NCBI GenBank assembly: GCA_903847155.1
Contig: CAINCU010000015.1
Coordinates: 106,517 to 170,516 of the forward strand
Direction of reading: 5' to 3'
Source of the DNA: an uncultured Gallionellaceae bacterium
GTDB lineage: Bacteria; Pseudomonadota; Gammaproteobacteria; Burkholderiales; Gallionellaceae
Length of the DNA: 64,000 bases
Of the stretch, positions 18,593 to 29,570 are shown piece by piece (positions within the stretch are counted from its first letter, which is position 1; each line of letters opens with the position of its first letter). The notes beneath the pieces were generated by a model that was not told where the DNA came from, did not search any database, and saw only the letters and a program-made list of their open reading frames with translations. Both the position numbers and the translations under genes were made by a program.

Positions 18593-18610
18593 CGGGTTCC
18601 TTAACGTAGC

Positions 18611-19495
18611 CTAAGCCGCCTCCAACTTCACCACCGCATCCTGCTTGGTCAGCAGCGTGATCAGCGTCGCCAGTTGATCGCGCATCTCGCGCCTGTCCAC
18701 GATCATGTCGATCGCGCCATGTTCCAGCAAAAACTCCGCACGCTGGAAGCCGTCCGGCAAGGTTTCGCGCACGGTCTGTTGAATCACGCGCGCGCCGGCG
18801 AAGCCGATCAGTGCGCCGGGTTCGGCGATGACCACATCGCCTAGGAAGGCGAAGCTGGCGGAGACGCCGCCCATAGTGGGGTCCGTGAGTACAGAGATGA
18901 ATGGCAGTCTGGCTTCGCTCAATTGGGTGAGCGCGGCGCTGGTCTTGGCCATCTGCATCAGCGATAGTAGGCCTTCCTGCATGCGCGCGCCACCGCTGGC
19001 AGCGAAGCAAATGAACGGGCATTTTTGTTCCAGCGCGACTTGCACGCCACGCACGAAACGTTCGCCAGTAACCGAGCCCATCGAGCCGCCCATGAAGGTG
19101 AATTCAAACGCGGCAGCAACAACAGGCAGCGCGTGGATGCTGCCTTGCAACACCACCATGGAATCGTCTTCGCCGGTATTGCGTTTGGCTTCGACCAGAC
19201 GGTCGCTGTATTTTTTCTGGTCTTTGAATTTGAGGGTATCGACCGGCAGCACTTCCGCACCGATCTCAAAACGGCCTTCGCTATCCAGCAGCCAATCGAG
19301 GCGGGTACGCGCGGTGATGCGGTGGTGGTGGTTGCACTTGGGGCAGACGCTATGGTTCTTTTCCAGATCGGAGTAATAAAGCACCGCTTGGCAAGACGGG
19401 CATTTGTGCCACAAGCCTTCGGGCACATTCTTCTTGGTTTCTTCGCTCCCTCGGCGTTTGATCTTGGGGGGTAACAGCTTCTGGAACCAGCTCAT
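18611..19495 (-). CDS. accD: Acetyl-CoA carboxylase carboxyltransferase subunit beta
   Basis: Carboxyltransferase beta subunit of 294 residues, which with AccA moves the carboxyl group from biotin to acetyl-CoA, the first step of fatty acid synthesis. The N-terminal zinc ribbon is complete (Cys32, Cys35, Cys51, Cys54 in CPSC and CPKC). Crotonase-fold motifs include [38 protein letters not shown] and [17 protein letters not shown]. It follows trpA by 13 bp. Confidence 0.96.
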   Translation of the reverse strand: MSWFQKLLPPKIKRRGSEETKKNVPEGLWHKCPSCQAVLYYSDLEKNHSVCPKCNHHHRITARTRLDWLLDSEGRFEIGAEVLPVDTLKFKDQKKYSDRLVEAKRNTGEDDSMVVLQGSIHALPVVAAAFEFTFMGGSMGSVTGERFVRGVQVALEQKCPFICFAASGGARMQEGLLSLMQMAKTSAALTQLSEARLPFISVLTDPTMGGVSASFAFLGDVVIAEPGALIGFAGARVIQQTVRETLPDGFQRAEFLLEHGAIDMIVDRREMRDQLATLITLLTKQDAVVKLEAA

Positions 19496-19508
19496 GGAGT
19501 TCTCCTCT

Positions 19509-20306
19509 TTATTGATCGATTGCTACGCGCAATTCTTTTACCAACTTGCCAACATTGGCGACTACATTTTTCTCATTCGAGTTTTCAATTTCCTGCACGA
19601 TGCGGCTACCCACCACCACACCGTCGCACAATTTCGATACCGCCCTGGCGGTGGCCGCATCGCGGATGCCAAAGCCGACTCCGATGGGCAGCTTGATGTG
19701 TTTGCGCAGTTGCGGCAGCTTCTGTTCGATAGCCGACAGATCAAGGTTGCCCGCGCCGGTCACGCCCTTGAGCGAGACGTAATACACATAGCCGCGCGCC
19801 AGCTTGGCGACTTGTTCGATACGCGCTTCGTTGGTGGTCGGCGCGAGCAGGAAAATGGGCGCGATGTTGTGGCGTTGCAGGTGTTCGAACGCCTCATGAC
19901 TTTCTTCCGGCGGAAAATCCACTGTGAGCACGCCATCCACGCCGACTTCCTCGCAACGCTGAGCGAATATTTCCCAACCCATGGCTTCAATCGGATTGCC
20001 GTAGCCCATCAACACCACCGGCGTGTTGCTGTCCTGTTTGCGAAATTCCGCCACCATCGTCAACACACCGCGCAAAGACATACCAAGTTTGAGCGCGCGT
20101 TCGGAAGCGCGCTGGATAACCGGGCCATCCGCCATCGGGTCGGAGAACGGCACGCCCAGTTCCAGTACATTCGCACCCGCTGCCACCAAGCCGTGCATCA
20201 GCGGCACGGTGAGTTGCAGCGACGGATCGCCTGCGGTGATGAACGGAATGAGCGCTTTGCGCTGTTGTTGTTTGAGTTTATCGAAGGTAGTCTGGATGCG
20301 GCTCAT
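19509..20306 (-). CDS. trpA: Tryptophan synthase alpha chain
   Basis: TIM-barrel subunit of 265 residues that cleaves indole-3-glycerol phosphate to indole. The sequence has [10 protein letters not shown], the catalytic Glu region [18 protein letters not shown], the catalytic Asp in [12 protein letters not shown], and the phosphate-binding GVGFGIRD and GVVVGSRIV. Its ATG overlaps the trpB stop by 4 bp. Confidence 0.96.
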   Translation of the reverse strand: MSRIQTTFDKLKQQQRKALIPFITAGDPSLQLTVPLMHGLVAAGANVLELGVPFSDPMADGPVIQRASERALKLGMSLRGVLTMVAEFRKQDSNTPVVLMGYGNPIEAMGWEIFAQRCEEVGVDGVLTVDFPPEESHEAFEHLQRHNIAPIFLLAPTTNEARIEQVAKLARGYVYYVSLKGVTGAGNLDLSAIEQKLPQLRKHIKLPIGVGFGIRDAATARAVSKLCDGVVVGSRIVQEIENSNEKNVVANVGKLVKELRVAIDQ

Positions 20307-21499
20307 AGCGTGATTCCTTTGATACGAGCTACCGTATTCATGTCCTTGTCGCCGCGACCGGAGAGATTCACCAACAGCACTTTGTCTTTGCTCAGCGTCG
20401 GCGCGATTTTCATCGCATGCGCTAAGGCATGGCTGGATTCCAGCGCGGGGATGATGCCTTCAAAACGGCACAGCGCATCGAATGCAGCCAGCGCTTCGTC
20501 GTCGTCGATACTCACATATTGCGCGCGCCCCATGTCCTTCAGCAGGCAATGCTCGGGACCCACGCCGGGATAATCCAATCCAGCGGAAATGGAATGCGTC
20601 TCGATGATCTGGCCGTTCTCGTCCTGCATCAGATACACCTTGTTGCCATGCAGCACGCCGACTTTGGCATTTGCGGTGAGCGGCGCGGCATGCTGTCCAC
20701 TGGCGATGCCGTGACCGCCCGCTTCCACACCGATGATCTGCACGCCTGTTTCTTCGATGTAGGGATAGAACAATCCAATCGCGTTGGAGCCGCCGCCGAC
20801 ACAGGCGATCACCGCATCCGGTTGGCGGCCGATCATTTCCGGCATTTGTACCTTGGCCTCATTGCCGATCACGCACTGGAAATCGCGCACCATCATCGGA
20901 TACGGATGCGGCCCTGCCGCTGTACCGAAGATGTAGAACGTGCTTTCGACGTTGGTGACCCAGTCGCGAATCGCTTCATTGCACGCATCCTTGAGCGTCT
21001 TGGAGCCGCTTTCCACGGGCACGACTGTCGCACCAAGCAGCTTCATGCGAAACACATTGGGTGCCTGGCGCTGGATGTCTTCCGCGCCCATGTACACCAC
21101 GCATTCCATGCCGTAGCGCGCCGCGACTGTGGCCGTCGCCACGCCGTGCATGCCTGCACCGGTTTCGGCGATGACACGTTTTTTGCCCATGCGTTTTGCC
21201 AGCAGAGCTTGGCCGATGGCGTTGTTGATTTTGTGCGCGCCGGTGTGGTTCAAGTCTTCGCGCTTCAGATATATCTGCGCGCCGCCAAGGCTCTCCGACA
21301 AGCGCTTGGCGTGATAGACCGGGCTGGGACGACCGACGTAATGTTTCAATTCGTAAGCGAACTCGGCTTTGAATTCGGGATCGTCGCGAAAGTGCAAATA
21401 CTGCTGGCGCAATTCTTCCACTGCCGGAATCAATGTCTCCGCCATGTAGATGCCGCCATATTGGCCGAAGTGGCCAGTGCTATCTGGGTAGTTATACAT
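20303..21499 (-). CDS. trpB: Tryptophan synthase beta chain
   Basis: PLP enzyme of 398 residues that joins indole and serine. It starts [16 protein letters not shown]; the PLP lysine is Lys90 in [10 protein letters not shown], and GGGSNAIG binds the PLP phosphate. The ATG at 21499 overlaps the trpF stop by a few bases; the longer in-frame reading runs inside trpF and is not used. trpF-trpB-trpA form a coupled unit separate from the other trp genes, as is usual in betaproteobacteria. Confidence 0.96.
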   Translation of the reverse strand: MYNYPDSTGHFGQYGGIYMAETLIPAVEELRQQYLHFRDDPEFKAEFAYELKHYVGRPSPVYHAKRLSESLGGAQIYLKREDLNHTGAHKINNAIGQALLAKRMGKKRVIAETGAGMHGVATATVAARYGMECVVYMGAEDIQRQAPNVFRMKLLGATVVPVESGSKTLKDACNEAIRDWVTNVESTFYIFGTAAGPHPYPMMVRDFQCVIGNEAKVQMPEMIGRQPDAVIACVGGGSNAIGLFYPYIEETGVQIIGVEAGGHGIASGQHAAPLTANAKVGVLHGNKVYLMQDENGQIIETHSISAGLDYPGVGPEHCLLKDMGRAQYVSIDDDEALAAFDALCRFEGIIPALESSHALAHAMKIAPTLSKDKVLLVNLSGRGDKDMNTVARIKGITL

Positions 21500-22112
21500 C
21501 TGCTCGTCTAACCTCATTGATGAGCGCGGCGATCTTCGCCGCATCCTTGATTCCTTTGCTTGCCTCCACGCCGCTGGACACATCCACCGCGTAAGGTAGC
21601 ACCTGCTTGACTGCTGCTGCCACATTGCCCGCATGCAAACCGCCGGAAAGGATCACCGGAAGCGGCAAATCATGCGGAATAAGTGCCCAGTCGAACGACT
21701 CGCCCGTGCCGCCCTGCGTGCCTTCAACGAAGGCATCGAGCAACAAGCCCTGTGCCCCGGCGTAACGGGACGCGCATTCTACCAAATCAACCCCCGCTTT
21801 GACCCGAATCGCTTTCAGATAGGGCTTGCCGAACTGCGCACAGAATGGAGGCGACTCTTCGCCGTGGAACTGCAACACGTCCAACGCCACGTTTGCCAAC
21901 ACTTCGCGCACGTAATCGACAGTTGGATTCACGAACAAGCCCACCACTGTCACGAACGGTGACACAGCGCGTACTAACTGCGCAGCCTGTTGCACACTGA
22001 CATAGCGCGGGCTTTTTTCGTAGAACACCAGGCCGAGCGCATCTGCGCCGCTGCGAACAACTGCCTGAACATCCTGTTCACGGGTAATGCCGCAGATTTT
22101 GATTCGAGTCAT
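21492..22112 (-). CDS. trpF: Phosphoribosylanthranilate isomerase
   Basis: TIM-barrel enzyme of 206 residues catalysing the Amadori rearrangement in tryptophan synthesis. Signatures are [14 protein letters not shown] (catalytic Cys7), [36 protein letters not shown] (catalytic Asp), [10 protein letters not shown] and [16 protein letters not shown]. It starts at the ATG at 22112 and overlaps trpB downstream. Confidence 0.96.
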   Translation of the reverse strand: MTRIKICGITREQDVQAVVRSGADALGLVFYEKSPRYVSVQQAAQLVRAVSPFVTVVGLFVNPTVDYVREVLANVALDVLQFHGEESPPFCAQFGKPYLKAIRVKAGVDLVECASRYAGAQGLLLDAFVEGTQGGTGESFDWALIPHDLPLPVILSGGLHAGNVAAAVKQVLPYAVDVSSGVEASKGIKDAAKIAALINEVRRADV

Positions 22113-22126
22113 AAGAACGCTTTGAT

Positions 22127-22903
22127 TCAAAAACGAGGTGGCATTGTACCTTGTGGCAAGCCCCACTTTGCATCGTAGGTAATGTGGCGCAGATACAGGC
22201 CATCCGGCGCAAAGGTAGGCGCAGCATGCTTGCGCTCGCGCCCTTGCAACACTTCCTGTATCCACTGCGGCGGGTGTTTGCCTTTGCCAACATACAGCAG
22301 ACAACCAACGATGTTACGCACCATGTGGTGCAGGAAAGCATTGGCAGTCAGATTGAAAATGATGGTGTCGCCCTGTTGCTGAATATCGAGTTGCGCCAAG
22401 TTCTTCACTGGCGTTTTAGCTTGGCATTGCGAGGAGCGGAAGGCGCTAAAATCGTGTTCGCCCATCATGTATTGCGCAGCGGCTTGCATCGCATCCACAT
22501 CCAACGGCAAGTGGAACCAGCCCACCTTGCCATGATGCACAGCACTGCGCGAAGGGCGGTTGATTAGCACGTATTGATAGCTGCGTGCCTGCGCCGAAAA
22601 ACGCGCATGAAACTCGTCGGTCACTGGATGTGCCCACAATACGGCAATGTCTTTTGGTAGCAATGCGTTCGTACCGCGCACCCATGCGCTGAGCGGTCTG
22701 TTGATGGTGGTATCGAAATGCACCACTTGTTCCAGCGCATGCACGCTGGTGTCGGTGCGTCCGGCGGCAAGAATGGCGATGCTTTCTCCAGCGATACCGC
22801 TCAGTGCCGCTTGCAGCATATCCTGCACGTTCGGCACATCGGGCTGGCTCTGCCAGCCGTTATAGGCACCGCCATCATATTCCACGCCAAGCGCTATTCT
22901 CAT
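22127..22903 (-). CDS. truA: tRNA pseudouridine(38-40) synthase
   Basis: TruA of 258 residues modifies U38-U40 in the anticodon arm of tRNAs. It has the N-terminal RIALGVEYDGGAYNGWQSQ, the catalytic Asp in AAGRTDTSVHALEQVVHF, and FHARFSAQARSYQY. The ATG at 22903 overlaps the stop of the upstream membrane gene as ATGA; a GTG two codons earlier is an alternative start. Confidence 0.94.
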   Translation of the reverse strand: MRIALGVEYDGGAYNGWQSQPDVPNVQDMLQAALSGIAGESIAILAAGRTDTSVHALEQVVHFDTTINRPLSAWVRGTNALLPKDIAVLWAHPVTDEFHARFSAQARSYQYVLINRPSRSAVHHGKVGWFHLPLDVDAMQAAAQYMMGEHDFSAFRSSQCQAKTPVKNLAQLDIQQQGDTIIFNLTANAFLHHMVRNIVGCLLYVGKGKHPPQWIQEVLQGRERKHAAPTFAPDGLYLRHITYDAKWGLPQGTMPPRF

Positions 22904-23520
22904 CGCCACACCCCTATCAATACTGCCACGCTGACTACCACCAACAAAGCGTCGACGAGTCCGAATGCTTGCAGTCGCAACTCGATGTGCGTTGTATCGG
23001 TTGAAGAAGGCTGCATGGCCTTGCTAATAGTGGATTTCCAGTCACTGGCCGTATCACGCATGGCTGATTCCGCGTATTCAAGTGTCAATGCCAGACGCAC
23101 GGCGATTCGTTCGCGCGACAAACCAAGCCAGCGCAGCGGATATGCCAGTGAATATAGCCCGCTGATGAGTTGTATCTGAGACAGCAATTCCAACAAAATC
23201 GCCAAGCTGGATAACACAATTATCAATCGGCCCAACTGCAACAGCCCGTCCAACACACCTTCGCGCGAGGGCGAAATAACACCAAGTTGCGGCCACAGCG
23301 TTGTACCCGATGTCGTGTAGGAATAGATTAGCAGCAATGAAAACAAAATCCAGCGTGTGCGACGCAACAAACTCAGCAACTGCTTTGCACATAACCGCAG
23401 TGCCAACACGAACAAAATGCTGCACATCACCAACAAAGCCAGCGGCTGCAGGCGTTGCGCCAGCAGAGCGAGCAACATCCAAATAAGAATCTGTACGGCA
23501 GGATGTGGGATAAATTTCAT
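22900..23520 (-). CDS. Membrane protein resembling ECF/CbiQ T component
   Basis: A 206-residue protein with four or five hydrophobic segments, an internal RxxWxxF-like stretch (RRTRWILFSLLLIYS) and a late helix pair ALRLALTLEYAES. It looks like the energy-coupling T component (CbiQ/EcfT) of vitamin or metal importers, but no S component or ATPase gene lies beside it. The ATG at 23520 is preferred; the frame also has an upstream TTG. It is coupled to truA. Confidence 0.6.
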   Translation of the reverse strand: MKFIPHPAVQILIWMLLALLAQRLQPLALLVMCSILFVLALRLCAKQLLSLLRRTRWILFSLLLIYSYTTSGTTLWPQLGVISPSREGVLDGLLQLGRLIIVLSSLAILLELLSQIQLISGLYSLAYPLRWLGLSRERIAVRLALTLEYAESAMRDTASDWKSTISKAMQPSSTDTTHIELRLQAFGLVDALLVVVSVAVLIGVWR

Positions 23521-23531
23521 AGCGTTCAAAT

Positions 23532-23558
23532 GAAAACGGCAGCCGAACGGGCTGCCGT
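23532..23558 (-). terminator. Rho-independent terminator after fimV
   Basis: On the minus strand ACGGCAGCC and GGCTGCCGT form a 9-bp stem around CGTTC, followed by TTTC. It lies 19 bp beyond the fimV stop. Confidence 0.75.
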
Positions 23559-23576
23559 GACGTTCAGTAAAATCCC

Positions 23577-26318
23577 TTACAGTTGCTGGAGCATGGCTTG
23601 TGCACTCTCACGTTGTTGCTCATCACCATCACGCAATACCTCTTCCAGTATCTCTTTGGTGCCGGCAGCATCACCCATTTCTTGATAGGCTTTGGCCAGA
23701 TCGAGCTTGGTCGCGACTTCTTGCCAACGCTCGTCCTTCACCTCAGTTTTTGATGAAGAGTCTGACGAAGCCAAACCATCCAGATTCAGACTTATACCCC
23801 CGAAACCGATGTCCGCAGGTGGTGCAGTCTTCGCAGTTGAACCCGCTGTCAATTCAGTAGGGAAATCCAGCGTGAATGCTAATCCATCATCCGCACCCGG
23901 AGCTATTGCAGGTGTAGCCGCTGCAGCAGTATGCCCCTTTGGGGCCGTAGTTGTAACGTCAAAAATTAAATCATTGAGATTAGACTCATCCGGCTTAGTC
24001 GAAGTATTTGGAGTTGCGGCATTGGTTGCTCCGGACTTACGGCTCGAAGTAATATCGAACATCATTTCATCCATATTGAACAAGGGACTCGCCTCTGCTC
24101 CACCCTCTTGCTTACCGTCTGGATGAGTGCCGGTAATATCAAAATCCATTGGTGATTCCTTAACAGCGCTTAACTCGGCAGCCGAAAGAACTGTTGTCTT
24201 GTCCTGATTCGACTGCTCCTCCACCACAGCCTTCATAAAGTCCTGTCCAGTCTTTATCGCCGGATTGGTTGAGCCGAAACCTAAATCAAAATCGACAGAG
24301 GCCTCTGCCGCTTTGGTCTTGCTCTCAGCCACTGGCGCCGAACTGCTGCCATCCCCGCCATAGAACGGATTAGATGGTTCCAATTCACGGCCCATCGCTT
24401 CTGCCTGGCCCCAAACCGCCTTATCCCCAGAGTCTTTGATTTCACGTGCAATACTTAAGAAGGAATTCGTATCCTTACGATTCGAGTAAATGGATAACAA
24501 TTTAAGTTTGACTTGAATATTTCCGGGATTGTTTACCAGCGCTTCCTTCAACACTGCCTCGGCTTGTGCATCGCGGCCAAATGTGAGGAATAGATCTGCC
24601 TCCCCAATAGGATCGACCTCATCGGCATTGCTCGTAGCGGACGCATCCGAGAATGCCGTCTGGGTGAAGTCGCCCGTCTCCGGAGAAGGAACGATCGGCT
24701 CAGCGATGTGAACTGTCGTGGCACCCAAATCGTCGGTATCACTCTTTTCACGTTTTTGTTTTTCTGCGTCCCCCTTATTTTTGCCGCGACGACGTACCAC
24801 CACAAAACCGGCACCACCCAAGGCAAGTAGCACTGCAACTATGCCAGCCAACTTGATCGGGTCTTCCAACACATCGTCCAGGAAGGAAGTTTCGACAACT
24901 GCCGCAGGTGGCTGCACAGCTTTCGGAGCTGCAGCTTTGGGTTTCCCTGTTGCTACCACAGAACTCGCTGCGGCAACGCCAGATGACGCCTTGCCTGAAG
25001 ATGCATTCTTCTTCAATTCAGCCAGACGTTGCAGGTCTTTTACGTTCTTCTCCAGAATTGCCGCGCGTTCCTGCGTCTCTTTCAGCGCCTTGTTCTTCGC
25101 TATGGCCGCCTCTGCTTTGGCATTCGCTTTATCCTGAGCGGCAACCTTGACGCCACCAACTACAGCTTCGTCAGATACTTCTCCTTTGGAAAGTTTCAAC
25201 ACCCCTTTTGAAGCTTCCTTGCTCACAGGCGACTTCTCAATGACGGCAGAAGTGACTTTGCCGGATGACTCCTGATTGCCAACCTGCTCTCTAGACTCAG
25301 TGCGTACAGAGGAAAGTTGCTGGCGATAGGCGTTCCAATCGACCACCTGCGCGTGAACTTCTTTCACTGCTTCACTTTGATCTATAGCTTCCAACTCTTT
25401 TGCGTCAGGCAACCGGATGATCTTCCCGGTCTTCAGTCGATTCATGTTGTGATCCACGAACGCATCGGCATTTGCGCGATACAACGCCACTAACATTCGA
25501 TCCAGACTGATTTCAGCAGGTTTGGTTTTTAGAGCAATCTTGCTTAACGAATCTCCACGTACTACGGTGATTGGTTCTTCAGAAATTGGAGTTTCAGGAG
25601 CTGGCTGTTCTTCGCTTACCCCTTCTGCCGCCTTACTCACCTCATCCTCAACTGCCGGAGCCGCTTTTTGTTTCGCTACAGAGGTCTCTTCTTGCAAAGG
25701 CACGGTATTTTTCTTTTCCGGTTGCGCGGAATTTATTGTCGCCGGTTGGGCAGGCGACAACGCTTGAGACACGGGTGCTTGCGTAATCGGTGTTGGCGCG
25801 ACAACTGCCGGAACTGTTGGCGTTATTGCGGGCGCTGGATTAACTGGAGCTACAGGAGTAGTCGGTATCATCACAACCGGCTCTATTGGTTTGACCGCTT
25901 CCTTGGGTACTTGCGGATTAAAATCCGCCGGGTCAAGCAGGAAAGTATATTCGCGCATCAACTTGCCGGTTGACCATGTGACTTCTATCAGCAAGGTAAC
26001 AAAAGGCTCATTCACCGCTTGCGGTGAAGTCACCTTAATGTACGGATCACCGTTATCCCGATTTGCAACCTCGAATTTCAGTTTGGGCAGGGCATATGGG
26101 TAATCAATACCCGCATTCTTGAACGCTTCGGCAGAAGCCAACTTTGCGTTAATGCTGGATTTGTCGGCTTTATCAACCGAAACCAACTCAATCTCAGCTT
26201 TAAGTGGCTGTCCCAAATTGGAACTGACGTTGATTTCTCCCAAGCCCATCGCACAGACGATGCCTGACCACGCCAAGCAGGCAATATAACCAGACGTTTT
26301 AAAAATCGATTTCAGCAC
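23577..26318 (-). CDS. fimV: FimV-like polar / peptidoglycan-binding protein
   Basis: A 913-residue inner-membrane protein of the FimV/HubP type, which in relatives organises the cell pole, type IV pili and type II secretion. It has a signal peptide, the FimV N-terminal domain (LGEINVSSNLGQPLKAEIEL), a long Pro/Thr/Val/Ala-rich stretch, a LysM-like segment (PITVVRGDSLSKIALKTKP, about 250-310), a coiled coil (about 395-435), one membrane segment (LAGIVAVLLALGGAGFVVV), then an acidic cytoplasmic part with TPR-like helices (EADLFLTFGRDAQAEAVLKEAL) and the FimV C-terminal motif LDLAKAYQEMGDAAGTKEILEEVL. It lies between asd and truA, as in many relatives. Confidence 0.92.
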   Translation of the reverse strand: MLKSIFKTSGYIACLAWSGIVCAMGLGEINVSSNLGQPLKAEIELVSVDKADKSSINAKLASAEAFKNAGIDYPYALPKLKFEVANRDNGDPYIKVTSPQAVNEPFVTLLIEVTWSTGKLMREYTFLLDPADFNPQVPKEAVKPIEPVVMIPTTPVAPVNPAPAITPTVPAVVAPTPITQAPVSQALSPAQPATINSAQPEKKNTVPLQEETSVAKQKAAPAVEDEVSKAAEGVSEEQPAPETPISEEPITVVRGDSLSKIALKTKPAEISLDRMLVALYRANADAFVDHNMNRLKTGKIIRLPDAKELEAIDQSEAVKEVHAQVVDWNAYRQQLSSVRTESREQVGNQESSGKVTSAVIEKSPVSKEASKGVLKLSKGEVSDEAVVGGVKVAAQDKANAKAEAAIAKNKALKETQERAAILEKNVKDLQRLAELKKNASSGKASSGVAAASSVVATGKPKAAAPKAVQPPAAVVETSFLDDVLEDPIKLAGIVAVLLALGGAGFVVVRRRGKNKGDAEKQKREKSDTDDLGATTVHIAEPIVPSPETGDFTQTAFSDASATSNADEVDPIGEADLFLTFGRDAQAEAVLKEALVNNPGNIQVKLKLLSIYSNRKDTNSFLSIAREIKDSGDKAVWGQAEAMGRELEPSNPFYGGDGSSSAPVAESKTKAAEASVDFDLGFGSTNPAIKTGQDFMKAVVEEQSNQDKTTVLSAAELSAVKESPMDFDITGTHPDGKQEGGAEASPLFNMDEMMFDITSSRKSGATNAATPNTSTKPDESNLNDLIFDVTTTAPKGHTAAAATPAIAPGADDGLAFTLDFPTELTAGSTAKTAPPADIGFGGISLNLDGLASSDSSSKTEVKDERWQEVATKLDLAKAYQEMGDAAGTKEILEEVLRDGDEQQRESAQAMLQQL

Positions 26319-26441
26319 GCTGTCACCCTTTACTTTCCCAAGACTTTAACCAGACTAACATCAGAGAGTTAGCGATGCAAGCTCACTTTTCCTCTAGGTT
26401 CATGCACTAACTGGCGGTAATCAACCCAATTTCTCGGAGCG

Positions 26442-27545
26442 CTACTTATTCAGCAATATGCGCAGCATGCGGCGCAATGGTTCCGCCGCGCCCCACAGCA
26501 ACTGGTCTCCGCACACAAAAGCGCTTACATACTCCGCGCCCAGTTCCATCTTGCGCACACGACCGACAGCCACATCCAGCTTGCCGGTTACGGCCACTGG
26601 AGTGAGTTCGCGCACCGAGATTTCTCGCTGATTAGGTACGAATTTTACCCATGAATTGCCGCCCTTGATAAGCGCTTCAATTTCACTCAACGGCACATCT
26701 TTCTTCAACTTGATCGTCAGCGCCAGACTATGGCAACGCATCGCGCCGATGCGTACACATAAACCATCCACCGGAATACGCTGACTCGTGCCCAGAATTT
26801 TGTTGACCTCGGCCTGACCTTTCCATTCTTCTTTTGACTGGCCATTGTCGAGCTGCTTGTCGATCCACGGAATCAGACTGCCCGCCAACGGTACGCCGAA
26901 GTTTGCGATAGGCATATCGGCAGAACGCTGCTTCTCCGCCACACGGCGGTCGATTTCCAGAATCGCCGAACGGGGATCAGCCAGCAGATCAGACACCGAA
27001 TCGTAAACCACGCCCATCTGGTGCAACAGCTCGCGCATGTTTTGCGCACCTGCGCCGGACGCTGCCTGATAAGTCATGGACGAAACCCATTCCACCAGCC
27101 CCGCATTGAACAATCCGTTCAAACCCATCAGCAAAATGCTATTGGTGCAGTTGCCGCCGATAAAATTCTTGCCGCCGTTCGCCAGCGATTTTTTGATGAG
27201 ACCAAGATTGACGGGATCGAGGATAATGACCGCATCCTTTTCCATGCGCAGCGTGGAAGCTGCGTCAATCCAGTAGCCTTGCCATCCTGCCGCGCGCAGC
27301 TTGGGATACATCGCGGTGGTGTAATCGCCGCCCTGACAGGAAATGATGGTATCCATTGCCATTAACGTGGTCAGATCGCTCGCATCCTTCAACGGTACGC
27401 CGCGCCCTTCGGCTGGTGCTGCACCGCCCACATTGGAAGTGGTAAAAAATACCGCCTCGATCAAATCAAAATCTTTTTCTTCGCGCATGCGCTGCATGAG
27501 CACCGAGCCCACCATACCGCGCCAACCGATCAAACCAACTTTCAT
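26442..27545 (-). CDS. asd: Aspartate-semialdehyde dehydrogenase
   Basis: NADPH-dependent enzyme of 367 residues for the second step of the aspartate pathway (lysine, threonine, methionine). It begins [20 protein letters not shown], the Rossmann motif, and has the catalytic Cys in [22 protein letters not shown] and RIGAMRCHS. Length matches the Gram-negative class. It follows leuB by 23 bp. Confidence 0.96.
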   Translation of the reverse strand: MKVGLIGWRGMVGSVLMQRMREEKDFDLIEAVFFTTSNVGGAAPAEGRGVPLKDASDLTTLMAMDTIISCQGGDYTTAMYPKLRAAGWQGYWIDAASTLRMEKDAVIILDPVNLGLIKKSLANGGKNFIGGNCTNSILLMGLNGLFNAGLVEWVSSMTYQAASGAGAQNMRELLHQMGVVYDSVSDLLADPRSAILEIDRRVAEKQRSADMPIANFGVPLAGSLIPWIDKQLDNGQSKEEWKGQAEVNKILGTSQRIPVDGLCVRIGAMRCHSLALTIKLKKDVPLSEIEALIKGGNSWVKFVPNQREISVRELTPVAVTGKLDVAVGRVRKMELGAEYVSAFVCGDQLLWGAAEPLRRMLRILLNK

Positions 27546-27568
27546 GATTCTTCCTTAAACTTCAAAAA

Positions 27569-28633
27569 TTATAGCGCTGCGACAACCGCATCGCCCATCG
27601 CCGCGCAGCCAACCTTGCGCATTCCATCTTCATAGATGTCGCCGGTTCGCAGACCTTGCTGCAACACCTTGCGCACTGCCGCTTCGATACGCTGCGCGAT
27701 GTCGGGGCGGGCAAAGGTGTATTGCATCATCATCGCCACTGACAAAATGGTCGCCAGCGGATTGGCGATATCTTTGCCCGCGATGTCCGGCGCGGAACCG
27801 TGGCACGGCTCGTACAGGCCTTTGTTGTTTGCATCCAGCGAGGCCGACGGCAGCATACCGATGGAGCCAGTCAGCATCGATGCTTCATCCGACAGGATGT
27901 CACCGAAGATGTTCCCGGTAAGGATTACATCGAACTGTTTGGGCGCGCGCACCAGTTGCATCGCCGCGTTATCCACATACATGTGCGACGTGGCAACTTG
28001 CGGATATTCCTTTGCCACTTCGCTGACGATCTCACGCCAGAACATACTGGTATCCAGCACATTGGCCTTGTCCACCGAGCATAGTTTTTTGTTGCGCTTC
28101 ATGGCGATCTGGAAGCCGACATGCGCCACGCGACGGATTTCCGATTCGCTGTAGTGCATGGTATCGAAACCCTGGCGCTCGCCGTTCTCCAGCGTGCGAA
28201 TGCCGCGCGGCTGGCCGAAGTAGATGTCGCCCGTCAGTTCGCGCAGGATCATGATGTCCAGACCGGACACGATGTCGGAGCGCAGCGTCGAAGCATTCAC
28301 CAGTTCGGGATACACCATCGCCGGACGCAGATTGGCGAACAAGCCCAAGCCCTTGCGGATGCGCAACAGCCCTTGCTCGGGACGCATAGCACGCGGCAAG
28401 TTGTCATATTGATAACCGCCCACGGCACCGAGCAGCACCGCATCTGATTCCCTGGACAGCTTCAAAGTTGCTTCCGGCAACGGGTCTTTTGCAGCGTCAT
28501 AACCGGCACCGCCGATGTGCCCTTGTTCCATCTCGATCTTCAAGCCGTCGCTGCGCAACGCTTCCAGCACTTTAACCGCTTGCGCGACAATTTCCGTTCC
28601 GATGCCATCACCCGGCAATACTGCAATTTTCAT
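27569..28633 (-). CDS. leuB: 3-isopropylmalate dehydrogenase
   Basis: NAD-dependent oxidative decarboxylase of leucine synthesis, 354 residues. It starts [16 protein letters not shown] and shows [11 protein letters not shown], the substrate arginines in [65 protein letters not shown] and [16 protein letters not shown]. It lies between leuD and asd in one operon. Confidence 0.97.
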   Translation of the reverse strand: MKIAVLPGDGIGTEIVAQAVKVLEALRSDGLKIEMEQGHIGGAGYDAAKDPLPEATLKLSRESDAVLLGAVGGYQYDNLPRAMRPEQGLLRIRKGLGLFANLRPAMVYPELVNASTLRSDIVSGLDIMILRELTGDIYFGQPRGIRTLENGERQGFDTMHYSESEIRRVAHVGFQIAMKRNKKLCSVDKANVLDTSMFWREIVSEVAKEYPQVATSHMYVDNAAMQLVRAPKQFDVILTGNIFGDILSDEASMLTGSIGMLPSASLDANNKGLYEPCHGSAPDIAGKDIANPLATILSVAMMMQYTFARPDIAQRIEAAVRKVLQQGLRTGDIYEDGMRKVGCAAMGDAVVAAL

Positions 28634-28651
28634 TTCTTCTTCCTTAATAAA

Positions 28652-29290
28652 TTATGCAAATAACCACGGCTGCGCCGCGCGATGTTTCGCTTCGAACGCC
28701 TTGATTTCTTCCACATGCTGCAAAGTCAGGCCGATGTCGTCCAACCCGTTCAACAGGCAATGCTTGCGGAAGGCATCCACTTCAAACTTGTAGACCATGC
28801 CGTCCGGCGCAGCGATGGTTTGCTGCTGCAGATCGACCTTCAGCTTGTAACCGACATTGGCCTCCACCGCCTTGAACAGCGCGTCAACTTGCGCCGCATC
28901 CAGCTTGATCGGCAACAAGCCGTTTTTGAAACAGTTATTGAAAAAGATGTCGGCATAGCTGGGCGCGATGATGACGCGAAAACCGTAATCTTCCAGCGCC
29001 CACGGCGCGTGTTCGCGCGACGAACCGCAACCGAAGTTCTCGCGCGCCAACAGAATCTGCGCGCCCTGGTAACGCGGCTGGTTCAGCACGAAGTCCTTGT
29101 TCAGCGGGCGCTGTCTGTTATCCATACCCGGCTCGCCGTGGTCCAGATAACGCCACTCGTCGAACGCATTCGGGCCAAAGCCGGAGCGTTGGATAGACTT
29201 CAAAAACTGCTTGGGGATGATCGCGTCGGTATCCACGTTAGCTCTATCCAACGGTATGACCAATCCATCCAATAATGAAAACTTACGCAT
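28652..29290 (-). CDS. leuD: 3-isopropylmalate dehydratase small subunit
   Basis: Small subunit, 212 residues, that completes isopropylmalate isomerase with LeuC. Motifs are [21 protein letters not shown] near the start and [21 protein letters not shown]. Its ATG overlaps the stop of the small exported protein gene by one base (TGATG), so the two are translationally coupled. Confidence 0.96.
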   Translation of the reverse strand: MRKFSLLDGLVIPLDRANVDTDAIIPKQFLKSIQRSGFGPNAFDEWRYLDHGEPGMDNRQRPLNKDFVLNQPRYQGAQILLARENFGCGSSREHAPWALEDYGFRVIIAPSYADIFFNNCFKNGLLPIKLDAAQVDALFKAVEANVGYKLKVDLQQQTIAAPDGMVYKFEVDAFRKHCLLNGLDDIGLTLQHVEEIKAFEAKHRAAQPWLFA

Positions 29291-29559
29291 CACTTGCTCG
29301 CCTTTTCCAATTTTTCGCCGCCTGTTTCCAGCTTCTTGCCCAGCCATACACCGGCACTCTTGATACCCTCGACCGTGGATTCACCGGCCATTTTGGCGCT
29401 CTTATCCACCGCCTTGCCATCTTCCTTCAGCGCCGTTTTGGCGGCATTGCCCATCTGCTTCAAGTTTTTGCCTGTGCTCTCAACCATACCCTCGTCGGCA
29501 AACGCGCTGGTTGCTGCCAGCAAGCCCAGCGCCAGTAATAAACTCGCTATCCTGTTCAT
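29290..29559 (-). CDS. Small exported protein between leuC and leuD
   Basis: An 89-residue protein with a clear Sec signal ([21 protein letters not shown]) and a Lys/Gly/Glu-rich mature part with short amphipathic helices ([30 protein letters not shown]). Many betaproteobacteria carry an entericidin-like lipoprotein gene at this place; this one lacks the lipobox Cys and is longer, so it is not a plain entericidin. AAGGAA precedes the ATG at 29559; a GTG 15 bp earlier is less likely. It lies 11 bp after leuC and is coupled to leuD. Confidence 0.75.
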   Translation of the reverse strand: MNRIASLLLALGLLAATSAFADEGMVESTGKNLKQMGNAAKTALKEDGKAVDKSAKMAGESTVEGIKSAGVWLGKKLETGGEKLEKASK

Positions 29560-29570
29560 GCGCATTCCTT

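Noticed and set aside
22900..23520. A complete ECF vitamin importer
   Set aside because: Only a T-component-like gene is present; no S component or ATPase genes are adjacent.
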